This document shows positions 25,027 to 34,778 of a DNA stretch of 64,000 nt, piece by piece. Position 1 is the stretch's first letter, and the number at the start of each line of letters is the position of its first letter. The stretch spans positions 2,108,001-2,172,000 of the forward strand of contig NZ_JBHUGF010000010.1 in NCBI RefSeq assembly GCF_042681745.1, given 5' to 3'. Under the pieces are notes generated by a model, which saw only the letters and a program-made list of their open reading frames with translations, had not been told where the DNA came from and did no database searches. The position numbers were made by a program, and so were the translations under genes. Origin of the DNA: Saccharibacillus nicotianae. Lineage in GTDB: Bacteria > Bacillota > Bacilli > Paenibacillales > Paenibacillaceae.

Positions 25027-25689
25027 TTATGTCGTAGAACGGTTCCAATCATATTGAACAGCTTGCAAAAATGAACGAGCAAGCACTAAATGTCCATTTT
25101 GATTCGGATGAACATGATCCCATCCATTGGATAAGGAAGCTGGATATACATAAGCAGATAGTGCATCAAAAGCCGCTTGAGTATCGACAAAGATTGCTCC
25201 TGTTTCTTGCGCAATACGCTTCACTACTTCTCCGTATACATCCATTGTGGCACGCATCGGATCTTCAGTTGTTGTTGACAGGTAATAAGGAGTCATTAAA
25301 ACTAACCCTTTAACTTTAGGCAATGTCTGCTGTACCAATTCGCGTAATGTCTGCTCATATTCTTCTAAATATACATGCCAATCCGTTTCTAACGGATGAC
25401 TGAATTGTCTCCAGACATCATTGATCCCGATCATTATAGATACCCAATCTGGATTGTGTTGGAACACATCTTCTTCCCAGCGTTCTTTGAGATGTTTGAC
25501 CTGATCTCCACTTGTTCCTGTATTAAGAACACGAATATTATAATCAGGATAAACCGTTTGCAAAAGAGAATCGACTAAAGACACATAACCATTGCCAATC
25601 TCCCAGTATTGCCCTACAGGTCGACCGCGTCCGCAATCTGTAACCGAGTCACCAATCATCAATAATGTGCTGTTTTTTTCAATTTTCAT
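25027..25689 (-). CDS. SGNH/GDSL-type esterase
   Basis: A 220-residue cytoplasmic SGNH hydrolase. Block I is GDSVTDCGR (nucleophile S15), block II has G in NTGTSGDQV (about 57-63), block III GINDVW (N90) and block V DHVHPNQNGH (D191, H194). The closest functional types are xylan, rhamnogalacturonan or acetyl-oligosaccharide esterases; it lacks a signal peptide, so it would act on imported oligosaccharides. GAGGAG precedes ATG 25687-25689. It is the middle gene of a three-gene unit. Confidence 0.9.
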   Translation of the reverse strand: MKIEKNSTLLMIGDSVTDCGRGRPVGQYWEIGNGYVSLVDSLLQTVYPDYNIRVLNTGTSGDQVKHLKERWEEDVFQHNPDWVSIMIGINDVWRQFSHPLETDWHVYLEEYEQTLRELVQQTLPKVKGLVLMTPYYLSTTTEDPMRATMDVYGEVVKRIAQETGAIFVDTQAAFDALSAYVYPASLSNGWDHVHPNQNGHLVLARSFLQAVQYDWNRSTT

Positions 25690-25743
25690 CTCTATCCATC
25701 TCCTCTAGACTGACAAAAATAGGGTTAGCGGCTAATGTACAGA

Positions 25744-26523
25744 TTACCAGCCCTGACGTTGAAGCCAAATCATACATTGCTTGGTCCAGTTTCCCATAAC
25801 TGGGTGTTCCAAAGCAAGCCCTTGCCCATGTCCACCACTCTCATAAATATGTAATTCAAATGGAACATGATGCTGTTCCAAAGCCAGTGCCATCTGCAAA
25901 CTATTTTGCACAGGTACCACATCATCATCTGTATTATGCCAGATAAATGTAGGCGGGGTCTGTGCTGTAACACGTTCTTCTGCACTATAAGCAGTAATCT
26001 GTTGTTCTGAAGCGTCTGCTCCCAAAAGAGCTAATCGAGATCCTTCATGACCGTAGTGCTTCATCGTAATAACGGGATAACACAAAATCATCGCATCCGG
26101 TCTGGAACTGATGTATTGAGTCATTCCTGCTACCGTTATCGCTTGCTCTTCATATACTGTACCTGTCATAGCGGCTAAATGACCACCCGCCGAAAACCCC
26201 AATATGCCTATTTTGGACGGATTGATGCCATATTCAGCCGCATGTGCCCGAACATAACGAATAGCATGCTTGCCATCTTCTAACGGAATACGTTGCTGTT
26301 TTGGCGATAACCGATAATGAAGTACAAAAGCAGAAATACCATGTTCATTTAGCCACTGCGCAACAGGTGCACCTTCATGATCTGCGCGATGTTCATATCC
26401 TCCACCTGGTAATACAATAACCACACTATCCGAAGAATCCACTATAAATGGTACCAAATAAGCTCTTTCTGCTGCGCTATTCTTATGTTCTTCTTCATCA
26501 ATCCAGATCTTCTCTGCACTCAC
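25744..26523 (-). CDS. Alpha/beta hydrolase, acetylesterase-like
   Basis: A 259-residue hydrolase of the BD-FAE/acetyl-esterase type. The oxyanion motif PGGGYEHRADHEG lies near residue 40, the nucleophile elbow GFSAGGHLAA near 110, the Asp in NTDDDVVP near 203 and the His in SGGHGQGL near 235. It likely deacetylates xylo- or pectic oligosaccharides. The start is GTG 26521-26523 with AAAGGGGA 8 nt upstream; a frame extension nine codons further lacks a site. It heads the unit with the SGNH esterase and lactonase, directly behind a cre-overlapped promoter. Confidence 0.88.
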   Translation of the reverse strand: MSAEKIWIDEEEHKNSAAERAYLVPFIVDSSDSVVIVLPGGGYEHRADHEGAPVAQWLNEHGISAFVLHYRLSPKQQRIPLEDGKHAIRYVRAHAAEYGINPSKIGILGFSAGGHLAAMTGTVYEEQAITVAGMTQYISSRPDAMILCYPVITMKHYGHEGSRLALLGADASEQQITAYSAEERVTAQTPPTFIWHNTDDDVVPVQNSLQMALALEQHHVPFELHIYESGGHGQGLALEHPVMGNWTKQCMIWLQRQGW

Positions 26524-26563
26524 ATGATATTCCCCTTTCTTATATAACACTGGTTATCAATAT

Positions 26564-26592
26564 ATTGTAAGCGCTTAATAAAATCAACTCAA
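26564..26592 (-). promoter_or_regulatory. Promoter of the esterase-lactonase unit
   Basis: -35 TTGAGT (26587-26592), 17-bp spacer, -10 TACAAT (26564-26569) on the minus strand, about 35 bp before the GTG start. Confidence 0.65.
26566..26579 (-). promoter_or_regulatory. Catabolite-responsive element (cre)
   Basis: TGTAAGCGCTTAAT matches the ideal palindromic CcpA site TGTAAGCGCTTACA in 12 of 14 positions. It overlaps the -10, so CcpA should repress the esterase-lactonase unit when preferred sugars are present. Confidence 0.7.
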
Positions 26593-26708
26593 TAATTGAA
26601 GCAGACCGGACCTATCCGCTTCATGAGTCATTGATTAGACAATAGGTACATCATATACCTCGTTTTAAAAATAAACCTTTCGAATATCAAAACAAATCGA
26701 TACGATCA

Positions 26709-27542
26709 TCAATATAAATTTCGAAATTGTTCAGGCGTTACATCTTCTAATCTGCGAAATGTAGCTACAAAATGACTGGAATCTCTAAATCCAACTTGAC
26801 CTGCTACTTCTTTGATCGTCATTCGTGGATAAAGTGTCATTAATTCTTTTGCTTTGCGAATACGCAGTAAAATGAAATAAGCATATGCTGTCATACCGAA
26901 TGTCTGACGGAACAATGTATTTAGATGTCTTGCACTTACCCCTACTTGATCTGCCATATCTTCCAGTCCAATATTAGGATCATCATAATGAGATTCCATA
27001 AATGACATCAGTGGCTTAAGTCGTTCGACTGTATGGGATAATGAAGGAAGATTATTTACACGTCCATGCTTTTTGAGCAATGTTAAAAAGCGGTATAGAT
27101 CAGAACTGGTATCCAGACCAGATAGATCACGATCACTACGAATCTGCCCTAATAGACCACTAGCAAAAGTCTCTAATTCACATCCACGATCCCATTCATA
27201 ATAGGCGGAATGAGATAACCCTAATGTCGATACAATCGCAAGAGATTGAGGCCCTCCAAATGTTAAATATGCTGTCTCCCATACTCCGCTGATAGGACGA
27301 TATCCATGAGCATCTCTGGGCGCAAGTAATACACCTGATCCTGCTTTGACTGTATAGCTAGTTCCCCCGAAATAAAGTTCGCCTTCTCCATTTACTGCTT
27401 GAATCCAATGATAACAAGGATACCCGTCTGGACGATCAATCGATTCTTGATCCGCATTGTATCCGATACTCTCCATATGAATAGGTAACTGTAAGTCTCT
27501 GAGCTCTGTAAAAAAGCGGCGGTCAGGTATAGTTACATACAT
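26709..27542 (-). CDS. AraC family transcriptional regulator
   Basis: A 277-residue regulator with an N-terminal cupin sugar-sensing domain (GEGELYFGGTSYTVKAGSGVLLAP region, about 50-75) and two C-terminal HTH motifs (GLEDMADQVGVSARHLNTLFRQTFG and MTIKEVAGQVGFRDSSHFVATFRRL spans). ATG 27540-27542 is preceded by GGAAGTG. It is divergent from the GH42 beta-galactosidase with 111 bp between, so it most likely controls that gene and perhaps the neighbouring esterase unit. Confidence 0.92.
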   Translation of the reverse strand: MYVTIPDRRFFTELRDLQLPIHMESIGYNADQESIDRPDGYPCYHWIQAVNGEGELYFGGTSYTVKAGSGVLLAPRDAHGYRPISGVWETAYLTFGGPQSLAIVSTLGLSHSAYYEWDRGCELETFASGLLGQIRSDRDLSGLDTSSDLYRFLTLLKKHGRVNNLPSLSHTVERLKPLMSFMESHYDDPNIGLEDMADQVGVSARHLNTLFRQTFGMTAYAYFILLRIRKAKELMTLYPRMTIKEVAGQVGFRDSSHFVATFRRLEDVTPEQFRNLY

Positions 27543-27653
27543 ATTTTTCACTTCCAATCTCCATATTTTTATATACTAAGCGCATTTTATTATATTTTAT
27601 AAGGGAACGAGTTGAATTACTATAGAGTTATTCTTATACAAGGAGTGACAGTT

Positions 27654-29690
27654 ATGATTAGCAGCAAACTTCCTAAAATTTTTTACGGTGGTGACTATAA
27701 TCCTGAACAATGGGATCAGCAGACTCACCAAGAAGATTTACAACTATTTAAACAAGCAGGAATCGATATTGCCACCGTCAATGTATTCTCTTGGGCACGC
27801 AATCAACCCGATGAGGTTCATTATCAATTTGAATGGTTGGATCAATTGATCGATAGCCTTTATGAAAGCGGTATCTATACCTGTCTTGCCACAAGTACCG
27901 CTGCTCATCCTGCATGGATGGCGAAAAAATATCCCGATGTATTACGTACTGATAAAGACGGCAGAAAACGAAAATTCGGTGGTCGTCATAACTCTTGCCC
28001 TAACAGTCCAACTTATCGTAAATACTCTACAGAAATAGCTAGTCGACTGGCAGAACGCTACAAAAATCATCCCGCTATCGTGGTATGGCATGTATCTAAC
28101 GAATACGGTGGCGATTGTTATTGTGACAACTGCGAACGTGCTTTTCGTGTCTGGCTCAAAACACGCTATCAGACGCTAGATGTATTGAATACAGCCTGGA
28201 ATACTTCTTTCTGGGGTCATACTTTCTATGACTGGGATGAAATTGTATTGCCAAGTAATCTGAGCGAAGAATGGGGAGAAGACAACACTAACTTTCAAGG
28301 TATGTCTCTTGATTATTCCCGCTTCAACTCCGATAGCATGCTTGAATGTTATCAATTAGAATATGATGCGATCAAACATGTTGTTCCCGATGCGCTGATC
28401 ACTACAAATTTAATGGGCTTTTTCAAACCTTTAGATTATTTTAAATGGGCAAAACAAATGGATATTATCTCATGGGATAACTATCCAGGACTCGCTACAC
28501 CGGTAAGTTACACCGCGCTTGCTCATGATCTGATGCGTGGTATCAAAAACGGTGATCCATTTATGCTTATGGAACAAACGCCTAGTCAACAAAACTGGCA
28601 AGCTTACAATTCGCTCAAACGTCCCGGTGTGATGCGCTTATGGAGCTATCAAGCTGTTGCTCATGGAGCAGATACGATTATGTTTTTCCAACTTCGCCGT
28701 TCAGCAGGCGCATGTGAAAAGTTCCATGGCGCTGTTATTGAACATGTTGGTCATTCCAATACTCGTGTTTTCCGCGAAACAGCAGCACTTGGTAGCGAAC
28801 TTCAGACATTAGGTGATACTCTGCTTGATTCGCGTATAGAATCCAAAGTTGCTATACTGTTTGATTGGGACAACTGGTGGGCGATAGAGAAATCAAGCGG
28901 CCCAACGATCGCGCTCAAATATGTAGATCAGATACATAAATACTACAAAGCCTTTTATCATCGTAATATTCAGGTCGATGTAGTTGGTGTAGATTCTGAT
29001 CTTAGCGCATATGAGCTGGTCATCGCTCCTGTTCTGTACATGGTCAAACCAGGACTAGCTGACAAACTAGAACAATTTACACAAAATGGAGGCACTTTTG
29101 TCACCACATTCTTTAGCGGTATTGTAGGCGAGAGTGATCTGGTTGCACTTGGTGGTTATCCTGGCGAGCTACGCAAGTTACTTGGAATCTGGGTAGAAGA
29201 AACAGATGCTCTACTTCCTACGATGCGGAACCAGATTGTAATGAATCAATCATTAGGTGATCTAAACGGCGATTATGAATGCGGAATGCTCTGCGATTTA
29301 CTTCATACCGAAGGTGCCGAAGTTCTTGCCCACTATGGTGATGACTTTTATAAAGGAATGCCTGTGCTTACTCGTAATACGTATGGCAAAGGTGAAGCAT
29401 GGTATATTGCTTCCGATGGAGAAGAAGCATTTATTACCGGTCTGATGAAATTTGTAGCTGATCAAAAAGGAATTCAACCTGTTCTTCATACTCCAACCGG
29501 TGTAGAAGCTGGACGGCGTATCAAAAACGGTGAACAATTCATTTTCTTACTTAACCACAATGCTGAAGCAGCTACTGTAGAATTAAACGATTTACAAGTA
29601 ACCAATCTGCTAGATCCTGATCATACTGGCCAATCGATTGAAGTGCCTGCACGCGGTACGGTCATTCTAAGCGCTCCGTATAGCAGTTAA
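27654..29690 (+). CDS. GH42 beta-galactosidase
   Basis: A 678-residue cytoplasmic glycoside hydrolase of family 42, hydrolysing terminal beta-galactosides such as pectic galactan or arabinogalactan oligosaccharides. The acid/base is E150 in WHVSNEYGG and the nucleophile E307 in FMLMEQTP. Cys115, 155, 157 and 160 form the family's zinc cluster. A trimerisation domain (about 390-600) and a short C-terminal beta domain follow. AAGGAG 9 nt upstream selects ATG 27654 (MISSKLPKIFYGGDYNPEQW) over an upstream in-frame ATG. No signal peptide is present. It is transcribed alone and ends at a strong terminator. Confidence 0.95.
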   Translation: MISSKLPKIFYGGDYNPEQWDQQTHQEDLQLFKQAGIDIATVNVFSWARNQPDEVHYQFEWLDQLIDSLYESGIYTCLATSTAAHPAWMAKKYPDVLRTDKDGRKRKFGGRHNSCPNSPTYRKYSTEIASRLAERYKNHPAIVVWHVSNEYGGDCYCDNCERAFRVWLKTRYQTLDVLNTAWNTSFWGHTFYDWDEIVLPSNLSEEWGEDNTNFQGMSLDYSRFNSDSMLECYQLEYDAIKHVVPDALITTNLMGFFKPLDYFKWAKQMDIISWDNYPGLATPVSYTALAHDLMRGIKNGDPFMLMEQTPSQQNWQAYNSLKRPGVMRLWSYQAVAHGADTIMFFQLRRSAGACEKFHGAVIEHVGHSNTRVFRETAALGSELQTLGDTLLDSRIESKVAILFDWDNWWAIEKSSGPTIALKYVDQIHKYYKAFYHRNIQVDVVGVDSDLSAYELVIAPVLYMVKPGLADKLEQFTQNGGTFVTTFFSGIVGESDLVALGGYPGELRKLLGIWVEETDALLPTMRNQIVMNQSLGDLNGDYECGMLCDLLHTEGAEVLAHYGDDFYKGMPVLTRNTYGKGEAWYIASDGEEAFITGLMKFVADQKGIQPVLHTPTGVEAGRRIKNGEQFIFLLNHNAEAATVELNDLQVTNLLDPDHTGQSIEVPARGTVILSAPYSS

Positions 29691-29770
29691 AACCAATTTA
29701 GAGTAATATCAATCTCAATTGGTAATATATGACATGGTAATCGATTAACATCCTTATTTTACCACGAATG

Positions 29771-29818
29771 AAGCGATACGTAAAATGTATTTAATTACAT
29801 TTACGTATCGCTTTTTTT
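29771..29818 (+). terminator. Terminator after the beta-galactosidase gene
   Basis: A 17-bp stem with one bulged A (29771-29788 with 29796-29812, core AAGCGATACGTAAA) is followed by seven T on the plus strand. Confidence 0.92.
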
Positions 29819-29896
29819 CAATCTTATTTCTAGTTGCTTTTGATCCTTTCAAGAACTAATTTGCTGGTTTATATACAGAAACGAGACTGTCTTTTT

Positions 29897-31405
29897 TTAT
29901 AAAATAACACCATCTTTAAAAATAGCAATTTCGCGAAAACCATGTTTTTCGCTATTGGTCTGCTTTCGTCCAGAAGCGATATCGACAATTGTTGTTAACA
30001 GATCAAGGGATACCTCTTCCATCGTTTTACCTTCTAATAATTGACCTGCATTGTAATCGATCCAATGTTTTTTGCGATTTGCTAGATCGGATTGAGTAGC
30101 AATTTTCATTGTAGGCACAGGCCCGCCAAAAGGTGTACCTCTACCCGTTGTAAATAACACGATATGCGCGCCAGCCGCTGATAGAGCAGTTACAGATACA
30201 AGATCGTTACCTGGTGCTTCGATAATGTTCAATCCTGACTGATGTACCCTTTGACCATATTTTAATACATCGATTACGTTAGAATGTCCACCTTTTTGTG
30301 TACAGCCTAGCGATTTTTCTTCCAGTGTAGTGATCCCACCAGCTTTGTTACCAGGTGAAGGATTTTCGTAAATATTTTGACCATGATTCACAAAGTATTG
30401 CTTAAATCCATTAATCAAATCTACCAATTCGTCAAATACTTGCGTAGTCTGAGCGCGATTCATCAATATAGTCTCTGCACCGAACATCTCGGGCACTTCT
30501 GTTAAAATAGCCGTTCCACCAGCAGAAACGATCAGATCAGCTACAGAACCGACTAATGGATTGGCTGTAATCCCGGATAACCCATCCGAACCACCGCATT
30601 TCAAACCTATTTTTAATTTGGATAAAGGTACAGGTTGACGTGATATTTGTTCTGCTTGAGTAACCAATTCTTCTAGTAGTAATAATCCTGCTTCGATCTC
30701 ATCATCTTCTTCTTGTGCTTTGAGATAACGAACTTTATGAGCATATTCGTCTGGGATAGCTTCGGCAAACTGTTCAATCTGGTTGTTCTCACAACCTAAT
30801 CCAATTACCAAAACACCGGCTGCATTAGGATGAAGTACAAGAGAAGCTAACAACTGCTTGGTATATTCCAGATCATCGCCTAATTGCGAACAACCGAATG
30901 GATGTGGAAAATGATATACTCCTTCGACACGTCCTTGCATATCTGCATGAGCAGTACGCGCCAACGCTTCGCACACTTTATTAATACAACCTACGGTATT
31001 GATAATCCAGATTTCGTTGCGAATACCGACTTCGCCATTTTCACGCACATATCCTTCAAATGTCTGTAAATGTTCAGGAACATGATTAGGATTCCAGCTA
31101 GGCGAAGGTTCATAACGATAATCTAATGTACCTTCTAAGCCTGTCCGCAGGTTATGCGTATGAATCCATTGCCCGGGTTGAATATGCTCTTTGGCTTTGC
31201 CGATTGAAAATCCATATTTAATAACATCCTGATCAGGAGCAATCTCATGTACAGCTATTTTGTGACCGCGCGGAATATGATCACTGACAGATAAGATTGT
31301 TCCATTTTCCAAAATAATAGATTCACCTGGTAATACATCTCGAAGTGCAATCACAACATCATCTTGCTTCTGAATAGTGATGCAATCTTTTATCATAGTA
31401 TTCAT
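29897..31405 (-). CDS. uxaA: Altronate dehydratase
   Basis: UxaA converts D-altronate to 2-keto-3-deoxygluconate in galacturonate catabolism. The 502-residue protein has the N-terminal SAF domain (about 1-95, with PRGHKIAV) and the large C-terminal domain with GYVRENGEVGIRN, GLGCENNQ, LKCGGSDGLSGITANP and GRGTPFGGPVPTMKIAT. GGAGGAG lies 8 nt before ATG 31403-31405. It overlaps uxaB by ATGA. The start of the pathway (uxaC) and the KDG kinase/aldolase are not in the window. Confidence 0.95.
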   Translation of the reverse strand: MNTMIKDCITIQKQDDVVIALRDVLPGESIILENGTILSVSDHIPRGHKIAVHEIAPDQDVIKYGFSIGKAKEHIQPGQWIHTHNLRTGLEGTLDYRYEPSPSWNPNHVPEHLQTFEGYVRENGEVGIRNEIWIINTVGCINKVCEALARTAHADMQGRVEGVYHFPHPFGCSQLGDDLEYTKQLLASLVLHPNAAGVLVIGLGCENNQIEQFAEAIPDEYAHKVRYLKAQEEDDEIEAGLLLLEELVTQAEQISRQPVPLSKLKIGLKCGGSDGLSGITANPLVGSVADLIVSAGGTAILTEVPEMFGAETILMNRAQTTQVFDELVDLINGFKQYFVNHGQNIYENPSPGNKAGGITTLEEKSLGCTQKGGHSNVIDVLKYGQRVHQSGLNIIEAPGNDLVSVTALSAAGAHIVLFTTGRGTPFGGPVPTMKIATQSDLANRKKHWIDYNAGQLLEGKTMEEVSLDLLTTIVDIASGRKQTNSEKHGFREIAIFKDGVIL

Positions 31406-32898
31406 TGCCGTTGCTCCTCCAATAGTTGAATATTTGATACAATTCCTTCTTCTAATCCTTGAATCTGCGTTAAATCTTCATCCCAGATCTGCTGATCTGA
31501 CAGAATCGAGGTCACAATAGCTGATAACTCTGGTTGTTGCCAGTGCTCTACAAGGCGCTGAATATACAGTTCATTATCTTTGATCGTAAGGGTAGCACCG
31601 GATAACGTCTGCGCTTGATAATGCCCTTCTGCTGTCGGTTGTAATCGGTACAATAAGATCAAAGCGGCAAATGAGTGCACAATCTCGGCAGGAATTTGAT
31701 TAACTTTTTCTGTATACGCTTTCAATGTTGGCAAAATTCTGGTTTTGAATTTGCTTAGACTATTCAGTGCGATATCTTGTAATCGATGTTCCAGATAAGG
31801 ATTACGGAAGCGTTCAAATGTGTCTGTAGCATAAGCACGAAGTTCTTTTTCATCTAAAGTCAGTGCTGGAATCACTTCTTCTGTAATCGTGGAAATGATC
31901 CATTCGCTAAGGTCTGTATCGTCCATCACATCACGAACCGTAGTTTTGCCGTACAATAAGCCAACAGGTGTCATTAACGTATGCGCTCCATTAAGAATAC
32001 GTACTTTACGTTGCTGAAAAGGCTGTAACTCTTTCACCCAGTGCACATTCAGTCCAATCTGTGCCAGAGGTAACCTTTTATCTAAAGCAGGTTCTCCTTG
32101 AATCGCCCATAGATGATAAGGTTCTGCTGTATTGATAAATGGATCTTCATACCCGTATTGTTCCACCAAACGTGCATATTCTTCTTCCGGCGGCATTCCT
32201 GGTACAATGCGATCAACCAGATTGTTCAAAAAGCGTTGTGACTGTTCGATCCATTTGACAAAATCAGTACCAAATCCAAAGTCATCTGCATAACGAAGAA
32301 CATATTGTTTGAGCAAATCACCATTATTTTCAATCAATTCACAAGGTAGAATTAACAACCCATAACTTGAATCTCCAGCAAAATGTTGAAATCTTCGATA
32401 CAAAAATACAGTCAATCGTGCAGGATAATTATGCAAAGGCTTTCCAGCGATATAATCAATCGGTTCATATGTTAATCCCGCTTCTGTGGTGTTAGATATA
32501 ATGATGTCCAAAGACTCCAGTTCTGCTAACTGTAGAAATTGCTCCCATTGTGTATACGGATCGATAAAATTTTTGAATACAGGAATAATCGATTGATGTT
32601 CGATCACTTCCCCCTGTTGTACTCCTCTGGTAATTAAGGTATACAATCCGTCCTGCTCTGCTAATTGTTTTAATTTAACCGCTCCATTCGGAGTTGGCGG
32701 TGTTAGTGCAATACTGCCATGATATTTTCCTTGTGTAATACTTTGGTAGATCATCCAATCAAAAAAACCTCTCAAAAAGTTACCTGCTCCTATTTGCAAA
32801 ATTTTGATCGGCATCTGATGAATATGTTCAATCTTACGACGTTCATCTTGACTATTGATGCTTATTCGTAATGGTTGTCTATATTTTCCTAGCGACAT
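31402..32898 (-). CDS. uxaB: Tagaturonate reductase
   Basis: UxaB reduces D-tagaturonate to D-altronate with NADH. The 498-residue protein is a polyol-specific long-chain dehydrogenase with the cofactor motif ILQIGAGNFLRGFFDW near residue 32, PCELIENNG near 150, and the catalytic region RKVRILNGAHT near 300. GGAGGAG selects ATG 32896-32898; the open frame extends 17 codons further without a site. Fructuronate reductase (UxuB) is a close relative, but coupling to uxaA favours UxaB. Confidence 0.93.
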   Translation of the reverse strand: MSLGKYRQPLRISINSQDERRKIEHIHQMPIKILQIGAGNFLRGFFDWMIYQSITQGKYHGSIALTPPTPNGAVKLKQLAEQDGLYTLITRGVQQGEVIEHQSIIPVFKNFIDPYTQWEQFLQLAELESLDIIISNTTEAGLTYEPIDYIAGKPLHNYPARLTVFLYRRFQHFAGDSSYGLLILPCELIENNGDLLKQYVLRYADDFGFGTDFVKWIEQSQRFLNNLVDRIVPGMPPEEEYARLVEQYGYEDPFINTAEPYHLWAIQGEPALDKRLPLAQIGLNVHWVKELQPFQQRKVRILNGAHTLMTPVGLLYGKTTVRDVMDDTDLSEWIISTITEEVIPALTLDEKELRAYATDTFERFRNPYLEHRLQDIALNSLSKFKTRILPTLKAYTEKVNQIPAEIVHSFAALILLYRLQPTAEGHYQAQTLSGATLTIKDNELYIQRLVEHWQQPELSAIVTSILSDQQIWDEDLTQIQGLEEGIVSNIQLLEEQRQ

Positions 32899-33003
32899 TG
32901 TACTCCTCCATTCATTGATATATTGGATAGATGCGTGTATACACATCATTGGCTAAAGGATGTATTATTGCTATTTCAACTCCTTGAATGATTGCATCAA
33001 TAT

Positions 33004-33017
33004 TGTTCACGTTAACA
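33004..33017. promoter_or_regulatory. LacI-type operator candidate upstream of uxaBA
   Basis: TGTTCACGTTAACA is a 14-bp near-palindrome (12 of 14 positions symmetric), 105 bp upstream of uxaB. It resembles LacI-family sites and, loosely, cre; an ExuR/KdgR-like regulator or CcpA are candidates. Confidence 0.4.
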
Positions 33018-33145
33018 TTTTACAAAATATGACTCTTATTTGCTACCTATTGTAGCATCAAATTCATCAAAATAGGTAAAGAAAATATATTTATATTTCG
33101 TAAATTAGCATTTTGATATGAGATATCCTGTATATTCTTTTGTTA

Positions 33146-33196
33146 TAGATACAAAAAGAGCGAATATCGATAAACTTTTCGACATTCGCTCTTTTT
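33146..33196. terminator. Terminator after the APH-family kinase gene
   Basis: Arms 33153-33165 and 33184-33196 (AAAAAGAGCGAAT and complement) pair over 13 bp and continue by TCGA/TCGA after one mismatch. T runs occur on both sides; it serves the minus-strand gene ending at 33224. Confidence 0.88.
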
Positions 33197-33223
33197 ATGT
33201 TTACTTTGGAATAGCTAGATCGT

Positions 33224-34276
33224 TTATGATTTGAAAATGCGGCGACACAGCAATTGCAAAATAGGGCCACTTTTCTCATACCATTGCAATCCAGCATCTA
33301 ACCGTTGTGCTTGCGCAATCACTACGTCAGCGTCATCGATTCCTTCAAAATAACGGCTTAAAAAGTGCATAAATACATCTATACGGCGCAACAAAATAAG
33401 CAGTGGGATTGCTTCAATCTCCTGATCTGACAAATGAATACGGGTAGCATACCCTTTTAAAAAAGCAGTGCATTGCTTCTCGTCTGCTACATTCCATTCT
33501 ACAGTCTGCAATATGTCTGACAAACAAACTGCTGGCTCCATCGCTCGTAAATCACGTGTAACAAATTCAAAATCTAAAATCGCTGTAATCTGTCCATCTG
33601 TCGATTCTAACATATTGGATGCATTCAGATCGCCATGAATCAATTGATGAGGTAATGATACTAACCGGGTAATCCGCATCAACTGCTCACCAAGACGTTC
33701 TCCTATACGATATAAAATATCTGCAATACTATTAAAGTCTTCCGGTGGATGAGCACAAAATGCTTCTAATCGACCTGGACTGCATAAAGGATATGATTGT
33801 CCCAATCGATAATACGGCGGATATACCGGATGAAGATCAATATCAATTTGAGCTAATGCGGCTGATAACTGCCCTGTCACCTGACCAAAGTGAAAAATCT
33901 CTTCCGTTGTTCTTAATTGCGGTGTATGACCATCCATATAATGAAATAACGCGGCTATTCTGCCGGCGCTACGAGAATCTTCTTCATTGACTGGCCCTGT
34001 AACATGGATCGTCTGTCCTTTAATATCTTTGACAGGCTTCGGTGTATTGAGTCCAACTAGAACAGCAGGAAGCGCAGATAACACTTCATGTTCATAGCGA
34101 ACTTTGTCTGGTTCTTTATGTGTTTCATATCGTCGTAGCACATAGCGACTAGACGCGTGATCAATAAACATAGTGGTATTATTCATACCGCCTTTGCCTT
34201 CAACCATATGCCAATTTCCAGATGGAAAATAATGATCTGCCAGTTGTTCCATGGAATCTATATATTCGCTTTCCAA
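33224..34276 (-). CDS. Aminoglycoside phosphotransferase (APH) family kinase
   Basis: A 350-residue small-molecule kinase of the APH/choline kinase/homoserine kinase II fold. The catalytic loop LIHGDLNASNML (about 212-223) and the metal-binding ILDFEF (about 232-237) are intact. The substrate cannot be told from sequence; it resembles homoserine kinase type II-like and spore-associated members rather than resistance enzymes. The start is TTG 34274-34276 with AAGGAGG 7 nt upstream. It is monocistronic. Confidence 0.85.
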   Translation of the reverse strand: MESEYIDSMEQLADHYFPSGNWHMVEGKGGMNNTTMFIDHASSRYVLRRYETHKEPDKVRYEHEVLSALPAVLVGLNTPKPVKDIKGQTIHVTGPVNEEDSRSAGRIAALFHYMDGHTPQLRTTEEIFHFGQVTGQLSAALAQIDIDLHPVYPPYYRLGQSYPLCSPGRLEAFCAHPPEDFNSIADILYRIGERLGEQLMRITRLVSLPHQLIHGDLNASNMLESTDGQITAILDFEFVTRDLRAMEPAVCLSDILQTVEWNVADEKQCTAFLKGYATRIHLSDQEIEAIPLLILLRRIDVFMHFLSRYFEGIDDADVVIAQAQRLDAGLQWYEKSGPILQLLCRRIFKS

Positions 34277-34380
34277 AGGTTCCCCTCCTTGCTGCCTTTT
34301 GTAATGCGGGTAATGGAGAAGCTGATTGAGTCCATATCCATAAGAACTCTAGGTGCAGACACTGACTGATCACAAGCCCA

Positions 34381-34408
34381 AATATAATTCCTATAAAGGG
34401 CTATTCAA
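34381..34408 (-). promoter_or_regulatory. Candidate promoter of the APH-family kinase gene
   Basis: -35 TTGAAT (34403-34408), 16-bp spacer, -10 TATATT (34381-34386). Short arms AGCCC/GGGCT flank the -10. Confidence 0.4.
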
Positions 34409-34691
34409 TCATACTTCATCTATTCCATTGTCTGTCTACTATTCAGCAATCCTATCAGCTTATTGCATCTTATTTTTCGATGAAAAGCCAACGCATAACC
34501 TTTTACCTGTTCGTTAATAATATAACAATTCAGGTGTCCTTACCAATCCAAATTTTAGTGAATACGAAAAGTTTTAAATTACACTTTGGTTACAGGCTAT
34601 TTATGCTGTCATAGATATCAGATTCATAGTGGTAGTGCTTTGTTAAAAGATGTGCAAAAAAGATTGAGAATAACGATATGTACAAAACAAA
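34409..34691. other. Intergenic stretch with no recognised feature
   Basis: I see no reading frame with a ribosome site, no strong hairpin and no repeat between the kinase promoter and the terminator of the xanthine dehydrogenase genes. Confidence 0.5.
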
Positions 34692-34732
34692 ATCCTTCCC
34701 CTTGAAGCAATGATCTGCTGTAAGGAAAGGAT
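34681..34732 (-). terminator. Terminator after pucE
   Basis: Minus-strand arms ATCCTTTCCTT and AAGGGGAAGGAT pair over 11 bp with G-U pairs; an inner AGCA/TGCT stem extends it. A TTTTGTTTTG tail follows. Confidence 0.8.
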
Positions 34733-34778
34733 AAGCTTATACATCACATATATGAATACGGTATTTGATCCTATTTAT

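Noticed and set aside
26593..26625. GAAGC...GCTTC hairpin after the AraC gene as its terminator
   Set aside because: Only five arm pairs and no T run follow on the minus strand.
27575..27590. AAGCGC core upstream of the GH42 gene, as a cre
   Set aside because: Only the core matches; flanks deviate at several conserved positions, unlike the site at 26566.
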